Positions 1 to 6,235 of a stretch of 11,483 nucleotides of DNA are shown one piece after another (positions within the stretch are counted from its first letter, which is position 1; each line of letters opens with the position of its first letter). Both the position numbers and the translations under genes were made by a program. The notes under the pieces were generated by a model, which saw only the letters and a program-made list of their open reading frames with translations, was not told the origin of the DNA and made no database searches. The DNA comes from an uncultured Collinsella sp. (lineage in GTDB: Bacteria > Actinomycetota > Coriobacteriia > Coriobacteriales > Coriobacteriaceae). The stretch spans positions 1 to 11,483 of the forward strand of contig CABUUB010000058.1 in NCBI GenBank assembly GCA_902494625.1, given 5' to 3'.

Positions 1-28
1 GGGCGGACGTTGGGATAAACGTCCGCCC
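1..28 (-). terminator. Hairpin after the DUF4234 gene, probable terminator
   Basis: A perfect 10-bp inverted repeat (GGGCGGACGT pairs with ACGTCCGCCC) encloses an 8-base loop. It lies 58 bases past the stop of the gene at 87-704. For minus-strand transcription the run of T would fall beyond the left edge, so it cannot be checked here. The plus-strand side has only a weak T run. Confidence 0.5.
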
Positions 29-86
29 CCTCCTATTTGTCGAGCACTCTTTCTACCATTTCCACCTCGTTCCCAAATGGCAGGCG

Positions 87-704
87 TTATGCGGTCTGCG
101 CGTTGTAGGCGGCAGAGAGGGCGTTGACGTTCTTGACGATCAAATAGAAGGCAACCAGAGGACCGATCCCGCACAGCAAAGACCCGAGAAGCTGCCACAG
201 CAGTAACGTCGTTCCGCTTTCCGTAAAGCTCAGCCCATATCGCGCGGCATTGTTTTGCAGACGATTGCCGAATCGATACGTCCACCAGATGCCGTAGATG
301 CCAAAGGTGACGAGCGACAACAGAAACGCCTTGAGATAACTGGGCATCTCATCGTTGTCACCCGCGCACATTACGGCAACGTCCTGGGAAATCTTGTTGA
401 GCGCATAGATGCCGTAAATGCCTAAGGTGACGAATGAGAGCAAAAGAATCTTAACGAAGCTGCGGTCGGTCTCCATGGGCTGCTTTCCAGATCCGCCGTT
501 TGAGTGATACCCGTTGGAGGAACCGGCCTGCTTAGTTGGAGAAGTCGGCTGAACCTGTGCGGCATGAGCCTGAACGGGCGCGGTTTGGGACACCGGCTGC
601 GGAGGGGGCTGGGGAGCAGCAGGTTCCGAGCTCACCGGGGTGCCGCGTGCGGGACATGTCTTTGCCCCATCCAAAATAGGTGATCCACAATGCTCGCAAT
701 ACAT
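87..704 (-). CDS. Zinc-ribbon DUF4234-type membrane protein
   Basis: A 205-residue protein of unknown function. The start at 704 is chosen because AAAGGAG sits just before that ATG, while the longer frame to 782 has no usable ribosome site. It opens with a zinc-ribbon-like segment (C3, C6, C17), then a Pro/Gln/Ala-rich linker (about 25-60) and a Gly/Ser-rich stretch. Residues 82-205 resemble DUF4234: two related membrane segments carrying FVTLGIYGIY and LVTFGIYGIW, and a third hydrophobic region near 165-192. The fourth zinc ligand is missing: where CPxCG is expected the sequence reads CPARG, R20 replacing Cys. The next gene upstream also begins with a zinc ribbon, but a strong terminator separates them. 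Membrane location is clear; any sensing or scaffolding role is inference. Confidence 0.85.
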   Translation of the reverse strand: MYCEHCGSPILDGAKTCPARGTPVSSEPAAPQPPPQPVSQTAPVQAHAAQVQPTSPTKQAGSSNGYHSNGGSGKQPMETDRSFVKILLLSFVTLGIYGIYALNKISQDVAVMCAGDNDEMPSYLKAFLLSLVTFGIYGIWWTYRFGNRLQNNAARYGLSFTESGTTLLLWQLLGSLLCGIGPLVAFYLIVKNVNALSAAYNAQTA

Positions 705-846
705 AATTGCTCCTTTCATAAACGATACGTCGAGCGTTTGCGCACGCTCCTTTTGCGCCGCCACTAAACGGCGACCGCCCATACGGCATGGATCTGCGTG
801 TGGGCGTCGTTTTTCACCTCCTTGCCACCTAGATTCGAACGGAATG

Positions 847-884
847 AAAAAGGCATCCCCAGCTCAACTGCTCGGGATGCCTTT
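847..884 (-). terminator. Rho-independent terminator of the zinc-ribbon gene at 888-2243
   Basis: On the minus strand the 11-base arm AAAGGCATCCC pairs perfectly with GGGATGCCTTT and is followed by a T run. The hairpin begins 4 bases past the stop codon. The loop is about 14 bases and does not carry the G-rich core seen in other hairpins of this window. Confidence 0.8.
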
Positions 885-887
885 GAC

Positions 888-2243
888 TTAATCCTCTTCG
901 TTGTCTTCAGCCGGTCCGTGTTTGGTCTCATCGGCTAGAGCCTCACTTGGAGATGGCGCTTCATGCTCGTCGTGCGCGCCCTGCGAAGCCTCGTCAGGAC
1001 CCGGCGTTGGCTCAGGCGCAGGCTCGGGCACCGGCATAGGAGCGGGCGTCGGGATGGGTGTAGGCGCGGGCGCCGGAGCTGATGCAGGCTCAGGCTCTGG
1101 TGCCGAAGCAGATGAAGGAGCGGCATCCGAAGCATTGCGGTCTGCAGGGTCAGCCTTCTTCTCGAAAGGCAACACAAAAGTCAGGACGTCGTCCTTATCC
1201 TCATCGGCCCATTCGCTTGCATAACGTGCAACCCAATAGCCAACGGCACGGTGCTTGAGCATCTTGCCAAAGACCGTAAGAAATACGGTGACGAAAGCGA
1301 CCAGCACCAAGAACAACGCGAGCGTGACGCCACCGCCGGTAACAATTGCCTCAATACCCGTAGGACGATAGTAGTAGCTATACATACCGACAGAGGCAAT
1401 GGCGCCAAAGACGGCTGTCAAGATCCATGTGACAACGTTGGCGACCAGGCCCGTCAAAAACTCGGGAAGGAACGAAGCACAGAACAGCTTGGTCTTGTTG
1501 TGCTTAAACGCCGCCCAGACCTTGTCGAGCGAAAACGCGCTCTCGACGTGCCCGGTCACCGCAAAGTGCATCACGGCGATGTCGGCGAACATCTTAAAGA
1601 AGACCCCCAGGACCGCCGCGGCAATCATAGCCAGGACAAGCAAGCCGAGCGAACCGAACAGCGCAGCCTCGAGCGCATAGGAGCCGTAATAAGAATACGA
1701 GCCCGCGGCGCCAATTACCACGCCCTCCACCAGCGAAAGCACTACACCGATAACGGGAATGGCAGCGATAACCTCGAGCACGACCGAAATAACGCTCGAA
1801 AAGACTCCGAGACCAAACGACGTGGAACGCATGAGTGGACGGTCCATGCCGTCATCAACCTTAAGCGACAGATCGCGACCCCACTCGATACCAAAGCCCG
1901 AACCGCACACGCTCGCAATGCAAGCTGCCAAAAAGCCGATGGCAGCCGCAATGCCGCCAATAACGGGAATAAACAACACGAGCACCGACACAACGCAAAT
2001 CAGCGCCGGCAAAAACGCGATTTGGCATACACGCTGAAGCACGCCCGGAGTCTTGGTCATATCTTGGAACGCCTGAGCCACACAGCCCTTTGGCGCATTC
2101 GCCACGGGCGGTTGCGGAACAAACTGCTGGGGCTGAGGCTGTCCCTGGGGAGCGGGGCCAGCGGCACCGGCATTAGGAGCACCACACACGCCGCAGAACT
2201 TGTCGTTATCGCCCATGGGGGCGCCACACTGCGAGCAGAACAT
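888..2243 (-). CDS. Zinc-ribbon polytopic membrane protein with Pro-rich tail
   Basis: A 451-residue membrane protein of unknown function. The start at 2243 is preferred over an in-frame ATG 24 codons upstream because GAAGGGATG precedes it and the zinc ribbon then begins at residue 2. The ribbon is complete: C3, C6, C17, C20 as CSQC and CGVC. A Pro/Gln-rich linker follows, then several hydrophobic segments between about residues 75 and 345 with Gly/Ala-rich helices. A soluble loop, HFAVTGHVESAFSLDKVW, recalls DUF4013-type integral membrane proteins; this match is tentative. The last 90 or so residues are low-complexity Pro/Ala/Glu (for example PAPAPTPIPTPAPMPVPEP) ending in acidic and polar residues, likely disordered. 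A strong terminator follows the stop. Which side of the membrane the tail occupies cannot be told from sequence. Confidence 0.85.
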   Translation of the reverse strand: MFCSQCGAPMGDNDKFCGVCGAPNAGAAGPAPQGQPQPQQFVPQPPVANAPKGCVAQAFQDMTKTPGVLQRVCQIAFLPALICVVSVLVLFIPVIGGIAAAIGFLAACIASVCGSGFGIEWGRDLSLKVDDGMDRPLMRSTSFGLGVFSSVISVVLEVIAAIPVIGVVLSLVEGVVIGAAGSYSYYGSYALEAALFGSLGLLVLAMIAAAVLGVFFKMFADIAVMHFAVTGHVESAFSLDKVWAAFKHNKTKLFCASFLPEFLTGLVANVVTWILTAVFGAIASVGMYSYYYRPTGIEAIVTGGGVTLALFLVLVAFVTVFLTVFGKMLKHRAVGYWVARYASEWADEDKDDVLTFVLPFEKKADPADRNASDAAPSSASAPEPEPASAPAPAPTPIPTPAPMPVPEPAPEPTPGPDEASQGAHDEHEAPSPSEALADETKHGPAEDNEED

Positions 2244-2323
2244 AGAATCATCCCTTCGTATCTTGAACGAATCACTTGGATCGCAAACGTTGTCTTTAGC
2301 ATCATTATTGCCCAATGTGGGGT

Positions 2324-2351
2324 CAAATACTCAAAGATGACCGATTTGCAA
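2324..2351 (-). promoter_or_regulatory. Weak candidate promoter for the zinc-ribbon gene
   Basis: TTGCAA (2346-2351) and TATTTG (2324-2329) are separated by 16 bases on the minus strand, about 80 bases before the start at 2243. The match is modest. It is the best pair I found in the 149-base gap after yitT. Confidence 0.22.
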
Positions 2352-2392
2352 GGTACGCGGCGCCAGCAGGCGGTTCGTTGAATACGTCTGTG

Positions 2393-3415
2393 CTAGTTCG
2401 TTCCGCGGAAGCCCTTGCCGACGATCTCGGAGCTGTCGACGATCGTGATAAAGGCACCCGGATCGACTTCGCGCGCATAGCGGCGCAGTTGCACGGCCTC
2501 GCGACGGCTCAGCACGCTCATGATCACCGTCACGCACTTGCCCGAGAAGGCACCGTAGCCTCGGCTGATGGTCGCCGTGCGGTTGAGATGCTTGACGATA
2601 AACTCCTCGACCTTAAGGGGCTCGGAACAAATGACCGTGCAGACTTTGCGCAGGTGAATGCTCTCAATGGCTTTGTCGACCACAAGCGTCTTGGCAAACA
2701 GGCCGAGCACGCAGTACAGACCAACGCGCGGGCCGTACAAGAAGGCCGCGATGGTCACGATGCCGATATCGACCAGCAGCAGGGCGCGGCCAATCTCGAG
2801 CGTCGTGCGGCGCTTGAGGATCATAGCGAGAATGTCCGTGCCGCCCGTCGAGGCGCCAATATCAAAGACGATGGCACTGCCGAGCGCCGGCAAGATGACG
2901 GCAAAGCACAGGTCGAGCCACATATCGCCCGTCATCGAGACATCGGTCGGAATAAAGAGCTCAAACAACGAAACATAGGCGGACAGCGCAAACGAGGCGA
3001 AGACGCTCCACAGGATTGCCTTGCGCTCCAAAAAGATAAAGCCCAAAACGACGAGAACCGCGTTAATAATCCACATAAAGACGCCGACGGGCAGGGTCGG
3101 GAACAGCGTGGACAGAATGACCGACACGCCCGAGGTGCCGCCAAAAGCAAAGTGATTAGGGGTTTTAAACGCAACGATGGCAAAGGCCGTAAGAATCAGG
3201 CCCAGATTGAGCTCGGCGAAAAAGCGCGGGAAGCCTGGCTCCTGGCTGCGCTTTTGGCCGGCACGCTCGCCGCGCTCGATATCGGTGCGATCGACCACGC
3301 GCTCCATCGGCACCACGGGAGGACGATGCACCTCCTCGGCAGCTCGCGATGCCGCCTCTGCCGCGGCAGCCTCAATCGCCCATGCCTGGCTTTCTGTTTC
3401 GTGCTCGTCAGCCAT
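2393..3415 (-). CDS. YitT family membrane protein (DUF161 + DUF2179)
   Basis: A 340-residue membrane protein of the YitT/YpjC type, a widespread family without settled function. The ATG at 3415 has GAGGGG 8 bases upstream. Residues 1-60 are a charged, Ala/Glu-rich cytoplasmic extension longer than in typical members. From about 64 come five or so membrane helices with family signatures: FGGTSGVSVI at 91-100 and the repeat-like DIGASTGGTDIL at 185-196. A soluble DUF2179 domain follows (about 255-333), with SRGYGAFSGK at 284-293 matching the glycine-rich ligand-like loop of that domain. It sits downstream of asp23 but is separated by hairpins, so it is probably transcribed on its own. Small-ligand control by DUF2179 is a family-level idea, not shown here. 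Confidence 0.9.
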   Translation of the reverse strand: MADEHETESQAWAIEAAAAEAASRAAEEVHRPPVVPMERVVDRTDIERGERAGQKRSQEPGFPRFFAELNLGLILTAFAIVAFKTPNHFAFGGTSGVSVILSTLFPTLPVGVFMWIINAVLVVLGFIFLERKAILWSVFASFALSAYVSLFELFIPTDVSMTGDMWLDLCFAVILPALGSAIVFDIGASTGGTDILAMILKRRTTLEIGRALLLVDIGIVTIAAFLYGPRVGLYCVLGLFAKTLVVDKAIESIHLRKVCTVICSEPLKVEEFIVKHLNRTATISRGYGAFSGKCVTVIMSVLSRREAVQLRRYAREVDPGAFITIVDSSEIVGKGFRGTN

Positions 3416-3530
3416 TATGGCAACCCCTCGTTAACAATTTGGAAACAATGCGCCCATTAGGGTAACGCGGAACGCGACGATTGCAACCCCTAGTTAGACG
3501 AGCGGTATGCCTACATCGGGGGCATGCAAA

Positions 3531-3570
3531 TAACGGCCGGCCGCACATACATCCGTGCGACCGGCCGTTT
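3531..3570 (-). terminator. Long GC hairpin between asp23 and yitT
   Basis: AACGGCCGG (3532-3540) and CGCAC pair with GTGCG and CCGGCCGTT (3561-3569), leaving one C/A mismatch and an 8-base loop. It follows directly after the repeat copy at 3570-3624, so the Asp23 operon ends in two successive hairpins. The T run on the minus strand is short (TTATTTG), so termination is probable but not certain. Confidence 0.5.
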
Positions 3571-3624
3571 AACGTTTTCGCAGATAAAACCTGCCAAAAC
3601 AAACCTGTCCCTGTTTGGAAGGTT
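3570..3624 (-). repeat. 55-base dispersed repeat, copy 1, also likely terminator of asp23
   Basis: Read on the minus strand, this matches 8440-8494 at 50 of 55 positions with no gap. It forms a hairpin: AACCTTCCAAA (3614-3624) pairs with TTTGGCAGGTT (3588-3598) apart from one mismatch, around a 15-base loop containing GGGACAGGTTT. TTTTATC follows, as in an intrinsic terminator. The first two bases of the repeat lie inside the asp23 stop codon (TAA, 3623-3625). The 18 bases beyond the hairpin are also conserved between copies, which a terminator alone would not need. Confidence 0.8.
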
Positions 3625-4138
3625 ACTCGTGCTGGCTGGTGCGATGCTCGTACTCCTCGGGGGTGATGACGTCCTCGATGCGCAGGTTGACGCCCGCCAC
3701 CTCAAGGCCGGTCATCGCGGCAAGGCGCTCGGTGACACGTGCCTTGACATCGTCGAAGATCGCGGGCGCATAGGCGCCGTACTCGATAATGACGGAGATG
3801 TTGACGACCACGCGATTGTCATCGGTGACCTCGACCGTCACGCCCTTGGTCAGATTCTCGGCACCGAACTGCTCCTGCACAAAGTGCATGAGGTTACCCT
3901 TCATGCCCAGAACGTGCGGAACCTCGCGGGTGGCCATGGCAACGATCTTCTCGATCACACCGTTGGAATAGGTCAGCGAGTCCTCGGACTCGTCCGCCTC
4001 CTCGTCGTCCTCATCCTCATCGGACTCGACCTCGACAAGAGCCTCGTCCTCGAGCGTCACATCCTCGGCTTCGGCGACGACCGCCTCGTTCTCCTCGAGC
4101 TCGGTATCGGCCACATCGACCTTCGTATTAAAAGCCAT
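3623..4138 (-). CDS. Asp23/Gls24 family envelope stress protein
   Basis: A 171-residue member of the Asp23/Gls24 family, a cell-envelope-associated protein that in Staphylococcus is anchored to the membrane by AmaP. The ATG at 4138 has a near-perfect AAGGAGG 4 bases upstream. The Asp23 domain covers about 57-165: YSNGVIEKIVAMATREVPHV, then VVVNISVIIEYGAYAPAIF and a C-terminal helix with ERLAAMTGLEVAGVNLRIED. The first 56 residues are strongly acidic, with an almost unbroken Asp/Glu run at 38-53, which is unusual beside compact relatives. It is the last gene of the amaP, DUF2273, asp23 set, 44 bases after the preceding gene, and its stop codon lies in a repeat hairpin. The exact role in this organism is inferred from the conserved operon. 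Confidence 0.92.
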   Translation of the reverse strand: MAFNTKVDVADTELEENEAVVAEAEDVTLEDEALVEVESDEDEDDEEADESEDSLTYSNGVIEKIVAMATREVPHVLGMKGNLMHFVQEQFGAENLTKGVTVEVTDDNRVVVNISVIIEYGAYAPAIFDDVKARVTERLAAMTGLEVAGVNLRIEDVITPEEYEHRTSQHE

Positions 4139-4182
4139 GGTTCCTCCTTATGCCTGCCGCGAATGCGACAGTCGAATACATA

Positions 4183-4560
4183 TTAGCGGCCACTAAACAG
4201 ACGGCCGAAGAAGTTGACGATCCCGTTCTCGCCGTCGCGAATCTGGCCGATCACAGCGCCGATCAGCACGAAGAATGCAATGACGAGCGTGTCCCACAGG
4301 CCCAACGTGAGTACCAACACAGCGAGGATAAAGCCAGCGACGGCGCCGAGCGTGGTGTTGGGATGACGCACAGCATAGCTCCAGATGGCAGCGCCCGTAC
4401 CCTTGATGAGACCCATAGCCTCGTCAAAATCCGCGGCTGCCGCGTCTTGTAACTCGGTTGCCTCTGCTTTGGAATCAACAGGTTCGCTCGCCGGCGTGGC
4501 GCTCTGGTCAATCGTCAGGCGCGGCGTACGAGCGGTCTTATCTTGATTGGTATCACTCAC
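4183..4560 (-). CDS. DUF2273-type small membrane protein of the Asp23 operon
   Basis: A 125-residue protein whose GTG start at 4560 is set by GGAGG six bases upstream. The frame stays open to 4773, but that part only overlaps amaP. The start overlaps the amaP stop by 8 bases (GTGAGTGA), which implies translational coupling. Residues 1-56 are polar and charged. Two hydrophobic helices at about 70-89 and 90-107 are followed by IRDGENGIVNFFGRLFSGR, the basic, aromatic tail typical of DUF2273 proteins coded next to asp23. The cytoplasmic N-terminal extension is longer than in the usual family member of about 60-80 residues. A membrane partner role for Asp23 is inferred from the conserved gene neighbourhood. 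Confidence 0.85.
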   Translation of the reverse strand: MSDTNQDKTARTPRLTIDQSATPASEPVDSKAEATELQDAAAADFDEAMGLIKGTGAAIWSYAVRHPNTTLGAVAGFILAVLVLTLGLWDTLVIAFFVLIGAVIGQIRDGENGIVNFFGRLFSGR

Positions 4561-5098
4561 CGGAAACCTCCACGGTCTGGACGGTAGTCTTGGACGGCAA
4601 AAAACGGACGCGCGCGGTCGTACCCGGCGTGCCGAGCATGGTGTCGCAAACTTCCTCGATGCGCTGTTGCATCGCGGTAGCCAGAGATGCCACGTCCTTA
4701 TCGTCAAGCGCGATAGCCTCGACCTTAAATCGGACGTGCGAATCGTCGGGGCCTTGGACGCGGGCCTCGACATGCTCGACCATCACGCGGTCGTCGCGCT
4801 CGGCAGCAGCCCTGGCACACGAAGAAAGCGCCGCAAGGGTAACCTCGATATTGCGCTCCCCCGCCGGATGCACGCAGGACGGCTCGCGACGGGCAAACAT
4901 CAGGCGGAAGAAGCTTACCAGCACGCCGATCGCCACAACTCCGCCGCATGCCGTCACGACAATGCGCGGCATGGGGTCGCGCATCAGCAACATAAAGCGA
5001 TACGTATACGGCCCCCAAAACTGGCAGACAAGCGTACCCAGCGCCACAATGGTGGCGGCAAGATACACGATCGCTAGGGCTCGTTTGAGTACGCGCAC
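4553..5098 (-). CDS. amaP: AmaP-like Asp23 membrane anchor protein
   Basis: A 181-residue protein matching the layout of AmaP, the membrane anchor that holds Asp23 at the cell membrane. The start is GTG at 5098 with AAGGGAG upstream. Two membrane helices lie at about 5-28 and 45-68 with a short outer loop between. The soluble part from about 80 contains the family's Asp23-like fold pattern: RNIEVTLAALSSCARAAAE, a strand pair around VRFKVEAIALDDKDV, and the helix ATAMQQRIEEVCDTMLG leading to a final strand. It is the first gene of the three-gene operon and overlaps the next by 8 bases. A TATAAT box lies about 50 bases upstream. Sequence divergence makes the symbol a likely but not certain assignment. 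Confidence 0.8.
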   Translation of the reverse strand: MRVLKRALAIVYLAATIVALGTLVCQFWGPYTYRFMLLMRDPMPRIVVTACGGVVAIGVLVSFFRLMFARREPSCVHPAGERNIEVTLAALSSCARAAAERDDRVMVEHVEARVQGPDDSHVRFKVEAIALDDKDVASLATAMQQRIEEVCDTMLGTPGTTARVRFLPSKTTVQTVEVSGE

Positions 5099-5148
5099 GC
5101 GGCGCTCCCTTCAAATCTCGGCTCTCGAAATGCAAAACGGTTCGCATC

Positions 5149-5177
5149 ATTATAAAAGAGCCGGGTCCGGTGCTCTA
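5149..5177 (-). promoter_or_regulatory. Promoter of the amaP / DUF2273 / asp23 operon
   Basis: A perfect TATAAT -10 box occupies 5149-5154 on the minus strand, 50 bases upstream of the GTG of amaP. The -35 region at 17-base spacing is TAGAGC (5172-5177), a poor match that falls in the loop of the preceding terminator. The T run of that terminator forms part of the promoter. A poor -35 suggests need for an activator or another sigma factor; that is inference. Confidence 0.45.
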
Positions 5178-5195
5178 CGCACGCGGATCCGGCTC
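5152..5195 (-). terminator. Terminator after yebC, overlapping the amaP promoter
   Basis: On the minus strand GAGCCGGATCCG pairs with CGGACCCGGCTC at 11 of 12 positions around a 14-base loop, followed by TTTTAT. It begins 70 bases after the yebC stop. A smaller 6-bp hairpin (GCACGG with CCGTGC, 5242-5259) lies between the stop and this terminator. Confidence 0.65.
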
Positions 5196-5264
5196 ATCTA
5201 TTCCACGAGGCTTGCATGCTCGCTTCATTATGCCCAGATATGCACGGCTTAACCCGTGCGGGCG

Positions 5265-6071
5265 CTACTCCTCCTCGAGGGTAGCGATGACCTCGTCGGT
5301 CATGTCCATGGTGCTGTAAACATCCTGGACGTCGTCGAGCTCCTCAAGACGGTCGATGAGGCGCTGAACCTTCTTGGCGTCGTCGCCGGAGACCTCGGTC
5401 GGGGTGGTCGGGACCATGGTGGTCTCGGAACCCTTGACCTGGACGCCCTGCTCCTCGAGCGCCTTGGAGACAGCCATAACCTCGTTGGCAGTAGTCCAGA
5501 CGATCCACTCCTCGCCGGCGTCCTCGTAGTCCTCGCCACCGGCCTCGGCGATGGCCATCATGAACTCATCCTCGTCACCGGCAGCACCGTTGGCGATCAT
5601 GGTCTCCTTCTTGGCGTTCTCGTCCAGGATCTCCTTGGCGACGACGATCTGGCCCTTGCGCTCAAACTGGAAGGCGACGGAGCCGGAGGTGCCCAGGTTG
5701 CCACCAGCGTGGGAGAAGGCGGAACGGACATCAGCGGCGGTGCGGTTGCGGTTGTCGGTCAGGCAGTCGACGTAGACGGCGACACCGGCGGGACCGTAGC
5801 CCTCGTACACGATGTTCTCGTAGACGGCAGCGTCGGCACCCGAACCAAAAGCCTTGTCGATAGCGGACTTGATCTTGTCCTTAGGCATGGACTGAGCCTT
5901 GGCCTTGGCAACGGCAGCGGCGAGGCTGGCGTTGTTCTCGGGCAGCGGGTCACCGCCGAGACGGGCAGCAACGGTGATGTTGCGGCTGAGCTTGGAGAAG
6001 AGGGCGGAACGCTTGGCGTCCTGCGCGCCCTTACGATGCTTGGTTGTGGCCCACTTAGAGTGTCCGGACAT
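5265..6071 (-). CDS. YebC/PmpR family protein
   Basis: A 268-residue YebC/PmpR protein. The family was first described as DNA-binding transcription regulators and more recently as ribosome-associated factors that relieve stalling at proline-rich stretches; which applies here is unknown. The ATG at 6071 has TAGGAG upstream. Signatures: MSGHSKWATTKHRKGAQDAKR at the N-terminus, ENIVYEGYGPAGVAVYVDCL near 85-104, DNRNRTAADVRSAFSHAGGNLG near 106-127, and LIDRLEELDDVQDVYSTM near the end. It is longer than the usual 240-250 residues, with an acidic insertion around 145-185 (ILDENAKKETMIANGAAG followed by DEDEF). It is bounded by a hairpin element upstream and a terminator downstream, so it is probably monocistronic. 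I leave the symbol blank because yebC paralogues differ in role. Confidence 0.93.
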   Translation of the reverse strand: MSGHSKWATTKHRKGAQDAKRSALFSKLSRNITVAARLGGDPLPENNASLAAAVAKAKAQSMPKDKIKSAIDKAFGSGADAAVYENIVYEGYGPAGVAVYVDCLTDNRNRTAADVRSAFSHAGGNLGTSGSVAFQFERKGQIVVAKEILDENAKKETMIANGAAGDEDEFMMAIAEAGGEDYEDAGEEWIVWTTANEVMAVSKALEEQGVQVKGSETTMVPTTPTEVSGDDAKKVQRLIDRLEELDDVQDVYSTMDMTDEVIATLEEE

Positions 6072-6201
6072 ACGTGTCTCCTATCGGTTTCGACCTAAAG
6101 CCCAGCGCAGATGCTCGGGCAATATAAACAAACGTCGTTATGATATACCTACTGGCCTGCGAGATAAACCCCAAAATGAAGGCGTCGTGATGATGCCCCC
6201 T

Positions 6202-6234
6202 TTGGTGCAAAGAAACCTGACCCCAATGCACCAA
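6202..6234 (-). repeat. Core-bearing hairpin at the stop of the DUF6020 gene
   Basis: On the minus strand TTGGTGCA pairs perfectly with TGCACCAA around a 17-base loop that reads TTGGGGTCAGGTTTCTT. It starts one base after the TAA stop (6236-6238). The core GGGGTCAGGTTT resembles GGGACAGGTTT of the 55-base repeat, but the stem is unrelated. No T run follows, so a termination role is doubtful. Confidence 0.55.
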
Positions 6235-6235
6235 G

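Noticed and set aside
705..782. 26-codon N-terminal extension of the DUF4234 protein to an ATG at 782
   Set aside because: No ribosome site stands before that ATG, while AAAGGAG precedes the internal ATG at 704 that starts the zinc ribbon.
829..848. TTCGAAC/TTCGAATC resembling a tRNA T-loop
   Set aside because: The flanking bases do not form a T stem, and there is no acceptor, D or anticodon arm around it.
1000..1110. Repetitive GC-rich DNA suggesting a tandem repeat array
   Set aside because: It codes for the Pro/Ala/Glu tail of the zinc-ribbon protein; the units are irregular and explained by low-complexity protein sequence.
2310..2330. GTGGGGTCAAAT as another member of the G-rich core family
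   Set aside because: It shares GGGGTCA only, has no inverted arms and does not sit at a stop codon.
1251..2381. A 376-codon open frame on the plus strand opposite the zinc-ribbon gene
   Set aside because: Its product is rich in Arg, His, Asn and Gln with no domain, and the minus-strand frame has a zinc ribbon, membrane helices and a ribosome site. It is a shadow of GC-rich codon use.
3457..3486. Possible yitT promoter TTGCAA with TACCCT or CCTAAT
   Set aside because: The -10 match is poor at every spacing from 16 to 19 bases; not strong enough to annotate.
5256..6098. A 280-codon plus-strand frame opposite yebC
   Set aside because: It mirrors a well-conserved YebC protein and reads as Gly/Leu/Val/Asp low-complexity sequence.
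6072..6200. Search for a yebC promoter (TATCAT, TATATT) and the small hairpin near 6091-6117
   Set aside because: Neither box has an acceptable -35 partner, and the hairpin is only 4 plus 3 base pairs with a bulge.
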